NCBI GenBank assembly: GCA_964195155.1
Contig: CAXMOP010000045.1
Coordinates: 1 to 64,000 of the forward strand
Reading direction: 5' to 3'
DNA length: 64,000 bases
Source: JACZST01 sp964195155
GTDB lineage: Bacteria > Actinomycetota > Acidimicrobiia > Spongiisociales > UBA5794
Shown here: piece by piece, positions 59,143-64,000 of the stretch
Layout: each line of letters opens with the position of its first letter
Position numbering within the stretch: the stretch's first letter is position 1
The notes under the pieces: generated by a model
Databases searched by the model: none
Seen by the model: the letters and a program-made list of their open reading frames with translations, nothing else
What the model was told of the DNA's origin: nothing
Made by a program: the position numbers and the translations under genes

Positions 59143-59925
59143 CTATTTGCCGTAGCGGCGCTTGCGTCGGGTGAAATCCCGCAGGGCGCGCAGGAAGTCG
59201 ACGTGCCGGAACGCCGGCCAGTAGACGTCGACAAACGCATACTCGGCGTACGCCGCCTGCCAGAGCAGGAATCCGGAGAGTCGCGCCTCCCCAGAAGTTC
59301 GGATCACAAGATCGGGATCCGGCAACCCCGCGGTGTACAGGTTGGCGCCGATACCGTCGGCGTCGATGCGGCCGACGATCTGGTCTGAGGAAACCCCTTC
59401 GTCGGCAAGGGTACCGATGAGGTCGCGCACGGCGTCGACGATCTCCTGGCGGCCCCCATAGGCCAGAGCGATGGTCACTCGGCGCTGCCCATCCGGCATC
59501 TGCTCCTCGAGGCGCTTTGCTGCGGCGACGAGGTCGGGCGGCAGCAGGTCGAGGCTGCCGATGAAGCGCACTCCGACGTCGTGACGACTGAGGGCAATTG
59601 GGATCTGCTCGAACAGCTCACCGAGCACCTCGTAATAGGGGACCAGCTCCTCCTGGGGTCGTTGCAAGTTCTCCTTGGAAAGCAGCCAGCAGGTCACGGC
59701 CGGAATCTCGAGGTCCTCGGTCCAATCGAGAAACTCGATGAACTTGGTCATCCCTACCCGGTACGACGCCGCATAGTCGGGAAGGCCCTCGCTTCTGGCA
59801 TAGCGACGATGACCGTCGTGGATGACGCCGATGTGGTCGGGAAGCTTGGTCCGGTCCAGTTCAGAGAGGAGGCGGTCTTCGTAGATGCGGTACAGCGGGC
59901 GAGTGGCCAGGTCGCGAAATCCCAT
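59143..59925 (-). CDS. Cis-prenyltransferase, Rv1086-like (short-chain Z-isoprenyl diphosphate synthase)
   Basis: 260 aa from ATG at 59923-59925 (ATG at 59934 possible). The N-terminal RPLYRIYEDRLLSELDR and C-terminal FRHVDFLRALRDFTRRKRRYG resemble mycobacterial Rv1086, which makes Z,E-farnesyl diphosphate for decaprenyl phosphate. The first signature reads HIGVIHDGHRRYARSEG where the family has DGNRRWA (Asn to His, Trp to Tyr), and the second reads RTSGEARLSGFLLWQ (Gln to Ala). The catalytic Asp is kept. A second UppS is presumably elsewhere. Confidence 0.88.
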   Translation of the reverse strand: MGFRDLATRPLYRIYEDRLLSELDRTKLPDHIGVIHDGHRRYARSEGLPDYAASYRVGMTKFIEFLDWTEDLEIPAVTCWLLSKENLQRPQEELVPYYEVLGELFEQIPIALSRHDVGVRFIGSLDLLPPDLVAAAKRLEEQMPDGQRRVTIALAYGGRQEIVDAVRDLIGTLADEGVSSDQIVGRIDADGIGANLYTAGLPDPDLVIRTSGEARLSGFLLWQAAYAEYAFVDVYWPAFRHVDFLRALRDFTRRKRRYGK

Positions 59926-60047
59926 GTGCGGCATGGTAGGAGCGTCGACGCCAAGAGCGAATGAGTCGACCGTCCTATTCGTCCCGGGGTTCTCAGTGCA
60001 ACCGGCAAGTGGCAACATGGGGACGAGACATTGAAGAGGGAGCCGAT

Positions 60048-60446
60048 ATGGCGATGTCCGACGAACACAAGGCGGCGCTGGCCCAGGGTCGCGCCGAATC
60101 GAGAGCGATCAAGGCCTATTTGGCGGTGGCGACCGCCCCAAAGAAGCGGGGCCGGCCGGTGACGCGCGCATCGCTCGAGGAGCGGATCATCGCCCTCGAC
60201 GCCAAGGTAAGCACCGAGGACGACCCGCTTGCCCGAGTGGACCTCATCCAGGCACGAATCGATGCCCGGCGAGCCCTCGACGATCTCGACTCGGCAGCGG
60301 ATCTGGAGGCGCTCGAAGCGGGATTCACCAAATACGCCGCCTCCTACTCCGAGCGCAAGGGCATCACCTGGACGGCGTGGCGGGAGGCCGGCGTCACGGC
60401 CGCAACGCTGCGACGCGCCGGTATCAAACAAACCCGACAACGCTGA
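60048..60446 (+). CDS. Hypothetical actinobacterial protein with basic N-terminus
   Basis: 132 aa from ATG at 60048, with GAAGAGGGAG upstream. SDEHKAALAQGRAESRAIKA, the proline/arginine linker APKKRGRPV (an AT-hook-like GRP) and a helical part (ARVDLIQARIDARRALDDLD) are visible. The C-terminus WTAWREAGVTAATLRRAGI resembles a short helix-hairpin motif. It may bind nucleic acid, but no function is known. Confidence 0.75.
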   Translation: MAMSDEHKAALAQGRAESRAIKAYLAVATAPKKRGRPVTRASLEERIIALDAKVSTEDDPLARVDLIQARIDARRALDDLDSAADLEALEAGFTKYAASYSERKGITWTAWREAGVTAATLRRAGIKQTRQR

Positions 60447-60466
60447 GGCTGCACCAAAAAGCGCGT

Positions 60467-60514
60467 GCCCAGGGTTCCAGACCCCCCCGTATACGCTGAC
60501 CTGAACCCTGGGTA
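60467..60514. repeat. CCCAGGGTTC-type palindromic repeat, copy 3
   Basis: Perfect 10-bp arms CCCAGGGTTC (60468-60477) and GAACCCTGGG (60503-60512), plus AG/CT pairing after a bulge, 21 bp after the hypothetical gene. The loop contains CGTATACG. Likely a terminator for the upstream gene. Confidence 0.75.
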
Positions 60515-60609
60515 TGGGGAACTAACCCGTTTGGGCGCCGAAATATGACTCTTGTTTTGGGCCGGGCGCACCATCAACCCAACCCTCGATTCCGGCCGAT
60601 ATCAGTGAT

Positions 60610-61335
60610 ATGGCAGCACCAGTCCTGGAATCCGTTATCGAGGCGCATCAGTACGCTGCGGATGTGAACTTTCGGCTGCGGCGCTGGTCGATCGGCAAGA
60701 TGCAGAACCCGGTTCGTGGATTCCTTCACGGCACGACGGCCGTGCTGGGAATCCTCGGCACCGCACTCCTCTTGATGAACGCCGACACCTTGACGCACCG
60801 ACTCGGGGTGCTGGTGTTCGGGCTAGCGATCGTTGGCCTGTACACCACCAGCTCGCTCTACCACTCCATCCCGTGGCGGGAGCGGTGGAAGAAGCGAATG
60901 CAACGAGCCGACCGGTCGATGATCCTGGTCCTGATCGCCGGCACCTATACCCCGTTTGCGGTCATCGTGCTCGACGCCCCGCTGCAATGGGTAGTGCTTG
61001 GCCTCGCCTGGGGCCTCGCCATTGCCGGGACCATCCAGCAGGCCTTCTTCCCCAAGATTTCCGGATCGGTGCCGGTGGCGCTCGCCACCGTGCTCGGCTG
61101 GCTGTCGCTGCTCTTCATCGTGCCGCTGATCGACCGGCTCGGTTGGCTACCAATCGTTCTCGTCGGAATCGGCGGGGTCATCTACACGATTGGCATGGTG
61201 TTCCTCGTCACCAACCGCCCCCGCCTGTGGCCGAGGGTGTTTTCGTACCACGAGGTCTTCCACGTCATGACCGTTGCCGCCACGGCGCTGCACTTCATCG
61301 TGATCTGGCAATGGGTCGTGCCGTTCGCGTCCTAG
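60610..61335 (+). CDS. trhA: Hemolysin III / TrhA family membrane protein (PAQR fold)
   Basis: 241 aa with seven membrane helices. RGFLHGTTAVLGILGTALLL, TTSSLYHSIPWRERWKKRMQ, DRSMILVLIAGTYTPFAVIV and FHVMTVAATALHFIVIW carry the His/Asp/Ser metal-site residues of the PAQR family. Bacterial TrhA is linked to membrane energetics and fluidity. The start ATG lies within a short ATATCAGTGATAT palindrome. Confidence 0.92.
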   Translation: MAAPVLESVIEAHQYAADVNFRLRRWSIGKMQNPVRGFLHGTTAVLGILGTALLLMNADTLTHRLGVLVFGLAIVGLYTTSSLYHSIPWRERWKKRMQRADRSMILVLIAGTYTPFAVIVLDAPLQWVVLGLAWGLAIAGTIQQAFFPKISGSVPVALATVLGWLSLLFIVPLIDRLGWLPIVLVGIGGVIYTIGMVFLVTNRPRLWPRVFSYHEVFHVMTVAATALHFIVIWQWVVPFAS

Positions 61336-61353
61336 TTCTCCCGAGCCTCTGGC

Positions 61354-61752
61354 TCAGGAGGGTTCTTCCGCCTTCTCGAAGCCAAGCGACGCCGAGTTGA
61401 TGCAGTAGCGAAGCCCGGTGGGGTTGGGCCCATCGTCGAAGATGTGGCCGAGATGGGCGCCGCAGTTGTGGCACACCGCCTCGGTGCGCTTCATCAGCAG
61501 GCTCCGGTCGTCCTTGGTGTCGACTGCGGCGTCATTGCTCGGCTGATAGAAGCTCGGCCAACCGCTGCCGGACTCAAACTTGGTGTCGCTGGAGAACAGC
61601 GCCTCGCCGCACACCACACAGGTATACGTGCCGTCGTCGTGGTTGTCCCAGTAGATGCCGGTGAACGGGCGTTCGGTGCCGGCCTCCTGGGTGACGTGAA
61701 ACTGGAGGTCGCTCAGCCGGTCGCGCAGGGTGGATTTCGTGTTGTCGCTCAT
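61354..61752 (-). CDS. msrB: Peptide-methionine (R)-S-oxide reductase
   Basis: 132 aa. Structural zinc CxxC pairs in CVVCGEALFSS and VCHNCGAHLGHIFDDGP, substrate blocks ERPFTGIYWDN and GSGWPSFYQP, and the catalytic Cys in TGLRYCINSASLGF. It repairs oxidised methionine. The catalytic residue is a normal Cys codon here, unlike the SelW gene in this window. It is convergent with trhA and divergent from the cyclase/AAA gene. Confidence 0.95.
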   Translation of the reverse strand: MSDNTKSTLRDRLSDLQFHVTQEAGTERPFTGIYWDNHDDGTYTCVVCGEALFSSDTKFESGSGWPSFYQPSNDAAVDTKDDRSLLMKRTEAVCHNCGAHLGHIFDDGPNPTGLRYCINSASLGFEKAEEPS

Positions 61753-61822
61753 ACGGGAAGGCTACCCCCGGTCGGTTCGATCGGAGACGCTGCGCTGCGA
61801 ACACTGCACCTAGAGTTGGTCG

Positions 61823-64000
61823 GTGACCGTGATTTGCCCTTCGTGTAGTGCAACAGCCGATGCCGGGGCCAGATTTTGCGCGACCTGTGGCACGTCGCTT
61901 GTGGCGACCTGCCCCATGTGTGGGGCCGAGACGGCACCAGGAGCAGCGTTCTGTGCTTCCTGTGGGACCTCGCTGACCCCGCAGGAGGCCGTAACGGAGA
62001 CCAGGGCGGTGGAGGAGCGCAAGGTGGTGTCGGTCCTGTTCGCCGACCTCGCCGGGTTCACCGAGCGCACCGAACGCTCCGACCCCGAGGACGTTCGAGC
62101 CCGCCTCACCATCTATCACAAGACGGCCCGCGAACAGGTCGAGGCTCATGGCGGCCGAGTCGAGAAGCTGATGGGCGACGGAGTCTTCGCCATCTTCGGG
62201 GTCCCCGCCGCCCACGAGGACGACCCGGAACGGGCGGTGCGCGCTGCGCTGCGGCTTCAGGAGGCAATCGCAGTCCTCAACGAAGACGACCCGGATCTCG
62301 CATTGTCGGTACGGGTGGCGGTCACGACCGGCGAGGCGATCGTCCAACTCGATGCCGATGACCAGGACCGCGAGACGATCATCGGTGACGTGGTCAACAC
62401 CGCATCGCGCCTCGAGGCGATCGCTCCCCCGGGCGGGATCGTCGTCGACGAGCGCACCTACCTGGCGTCACGCGCCGACATCTCCTTCGAAGACCTCGAC
62501 ACGGTCGACCTGAAGGGCAAGGCCGACGCCACCGCTATCTGGCTCGCCACCGGAGCCCGGGCACGCCACGGCGTTGCTGTGGAAGAGCGGCACAAGGGCC
62601 CGTTCGTCGGTCGGAGCACCGAACTCGCCGTGCTGGTCGACTCGCTCGACCGGACCATCGCCGCCCAAACCGTTCAGCTGGTGACGATTATGGGTGAGCC
62701 GGGAGCGGGAAAGAGCCGGCTGCTCCACGAGTTCAAGGCCGTCCTCGACACGAGGACCGACACGATGTGGTGGAAGCAGGGCCGCTGTCTCCCCTATGGG
62801 GAAGGCATCACCTTCTGGGCGCTCGGCGAGATCGTCAAGGCGCAGGCCGGGATCCTCGAGACCAACAGCGAGACCGACGCCGATCGCAAGCTTCGCCACG
62901 CCGTGGTCACGCTGATCGACGACCCGGCCCAGGCGGAGTGGGTTGTGTCGCGCCTCGCCCTGCTCGCCGGTGGGACCGGTGAAGACCAGCAGATCGAACA
63001 GGGGGAGTTGTTCTCGGCATGGTCGCGGTTCTTCGAAGCGATGGCGCACCGCCACCCGCTGGTGATGGTCGTGGAAGACATCCACTGGGCAGACCAAGCC
63101 CTGCTCGACTTCATCGAGTACGTCGCCGAGTGGGCCGTCGACGTGCCGATCCTGCTGGTCGCCGCGGCCCGACCGGAACTGCTCTCGAGCCGTCCGAGCT
63201 GGGGCGGTGGCATCCGCAATTCGGCCACCATCAGCTTGGCACCACTCGCCAACGACGATGCGGCCGTTCTGCTGGCAGCACTGCTCGATCGCGCCGTGCT
63301 CCCGGCCGAGACCCAACAGCTCATCCTGGAGCGGGCCGGCGGAAACCCGCTCTACGTGACCGAGCTGGTTCGCCTCGCCGCAGACGCCGATCTGTTGGAT
63401 GAGGCCGGCAAGATTGAGGAGCTCGCCCTACCCGACTCGGTCCAGGCCATCATCGCCGCCCGGCTCGACCTTCTCGACACCGAGGAGAAGGAGTTGCTCC
63501 AGGCGGCCGCGGTGATGGGCAAGGTGTTCTGGTCCGGGGCCCTCGCGGCGCTCAGGCCGTCCGCGCACTCGGCGCCGACGGTTCGCGAGCTGGTTCGCCG
63601 GGAGATGATCCGGCCGATCCGCGACGCTTCGATGCAAGGGCAAGAGGAGTATTCCTTCGTCCACGCCCTCGTTCGCGATGTGGCGTACGGCCAGATCGCC
63701 CGCGACGACCGGGCCGAGATGCATCAGGCAGCAGCGACATGGATCGAGGCGGTGAGCGGCGAGCGGGGTGTCGACGTGGCCGAGTTGCTCGCTTACCACC
63801 TCGGCGAAGCGCTATCGCTGACCACCGACCCCGATGCCGAACTTCGGGCGCGGGCCTACCGGGTGCTGATGCAGGCCGGTGAGCGAGCCCGCGGGCTCAA
63901 CCCGACCCAGGGGGCCTCCTACTACCTCAAGGCCGTCGACGCGGCCGACGTCAACACCGATCGGGCCGAGGCGCTGTTGTGGGCAGGACAGCTCAGCCAG
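61823..64000 (+). CDS. Zinc-ribbon / class III cyclase / AAA-ATPase signalling protein (3' end outside window)
   Basis: Partial, 726 codons from GTG at 61823 and still open at the window end. Two zinc ribbons (VICPSCSATADAG..FCATCG and CPMCGAE..FCASCG) are followed by a cyclase with metal aspartates in VSVLFADLAGFTERTERSD and EKLMGDGVFAIFG and the IGDVVNTASRLEA block. Then comes a STAND-type ATPase with Walker A IMGEPGAGKSRLLHEF and a VEDIHWADQALLDFI Walker B. A TPR-like helical region probably follows. Large proteins of this kind couple an NTP-driven sensor to cAMP output. This is the third cyclase in the window. Confidence 0.9.
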   Translation, partial: MTVICPSCSATADAGARFCATCGTSLVATCPMCGAETAPGAAFCASCGTSLTPQEAVTETRAVEERKVVSVLFADLAGFTERTERSDPEDVRARLTIYHKTAREQVEAHGGRVEKLMGDGVFAIFGVPAAHEDDPERAVRAALRLQEAIAVLNEDDPDLALSVRVAVTTGEAIVQLDADDQDRETIIGDVVNTASRLEAIAPPGGIVVDERTYLASRADISFEDLDTVDLKGKADATAIWLATGARARHGVAVEERHKGPFVGRSTELAVLVDSLDRTIAAQTVQLVTIMGEPGAGKSRLLHEFKAVLDTRTDTMWWKQGRCLPYGEGITFWALGEIVKAQAGILETNSETDADRKLRHAVVTLIDDPAQAEWVVSRLALLAGGTGEDQQIEQGELFSAWSRFFEAMAHRHPLVMVVEDIHWADQALLDFIEYVAEWAVDVPILLVAAARPELLSSRPSWGGGIRNSATISLAPLANDDAAVLLAALLDRAVLPAETQQLILERAGGNPLYVTELVRLAADADLLDEAGKIEELALPDSVQAIIAARLDLLDTEEKELLQAAAVMGKVFWSGALAALRPSAHSAPTVRELVRREMIRPIRDASMQGQEEYSFVHALVRDVAYGQIARDDRAEMHQAAATWIEAVSGERGVDVAELLAYHLGEALSLTTDPDAELRARAYRVLMQAGERARGLNPTQGASYYLKAVDAADVNTDRAEALLWAGQLSQ

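Noticed and set aside
60599..60611. ATATCAGTGATAT palindrome over the trhA start as an operator
   Set aside because: Only 13 bp and overlapping the start codon; too little to support a regulatory call.
61354..61752. MsrB as a second selenoprotein
   Set aside because: The catalytic position is an ordinary Cys codon and there is no in-frame TGA.

Overview
The window is 64 kb of high-GC, gene-dense DNA with short intergenic gaps, many 4-bp ATGA/GTGA/TTGA gene overlaps and frequent GTG/TTG starts. It looks like chromosome from an actinobacterium. Supporting markers are the rpsF-ssb-rpsR-rplI-dnaB block, a 30-codon bS22-type ribosomal mini-gene, a CsoR-type copper operon, an Rv1086-like short-chain cis-prenyltransferase, a PAC2 protein and zinc-ribbon/cyclase/AAA signalling proteins. 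Genus cannot be read from the sequence; an uncultured Acidimicrobiia-like lineage would fit. No prophage, transposase or CRISPR array is visible.

Layout. 0-4.3 kb: two-component module (response regulator fused to a class III cyclase, histidine kinase, start of a second paralogous membrane protein), then a 0.5 kb non-coding repeat array. 4.3-10.3 kb: NmrA-like oxidoreductase divergent from a MarR regulator with a readable promoter/operator, a methyltransferase, MobA, dienoyl-CoA isomerase-like protein and a class III aminotransferase. 10.5-18.5 kb: Lnt, inositol monophosphatase, amidohydrolase, a SelW-type gene with an in-frame TGA (probable selenoprotein), an LCP ligase, a Ni/Co-type transporter and cystathionine gamma-synthase/lyase. 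18.5-25 kb: cystathionine beta-synthase-like enzyme, an ABC exporter and csoR-copZ-copA. 25-33 kb: PAC2, hypotheticals, class V aminotransferase, bS22, glutamine amidotransferase, LMW phosphatase, then a tightly coupled four-gene operon (Lgt-family protein, small membrane protein, tetraether-synthase-like radical SAM protein, small membrane protein). This operon is the most interesting metabolic system here. 33-44 kb: homoserine kinase, CDF transporter, ABC exporter, NAD(P)HX-epimerase-like protein, TM-helix protein, mini flavoprotein, acylphosphatase, an RHH regulator/VOC operon, a VOC relic, DinB, another VOC and acyl-CoA synthetase. 44.5-54 kb: tRNA-Gly butted against a nitrilase gene, dcd, VOC, a YheO-PAS/cyclase fusion, DMT transporter, the dnaB/ribosomal block, DUF192 and panB. 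54-64 kb: FMN-binding split-barrel protein, M20 peptidase, endonuclease IV, PH-like protein, pyrE, histidine phosphatase, cis-prenyltransferase, hypothetical, TrhA, MsrB and a zinc-ribbon/cyclase/AAA protein cut by the window end.

The intergenic DNA is unusually repetitive. At least four families occur: (i) a ~115-bp MITE-like element with ~18-bp terminal inverted repeats, six copies in two subfamilies whose arms co-vary; (ii) a ~48-bp palindrome with GTTCTTGCGTAGC arms, three copies just after stop codons; (iii) a ~45-bp palindrome around CCCAGGGTTC, three copies; (iv) local tandem arrays at 3.8-4.2 kb and 16.3 kb. Themes joining the genes are cyclic-nucleotide signalling (three class III cyclases), envelope lipid and lipoprotein chemistry (Lnt, Lgt-like, Tes-like, LCP, cis-prenyltransferase), metal handling (copper, Ni/Co, CDF) and sulfur/selenium chemistry (CBS/CGL pair, MsrB, SelW).
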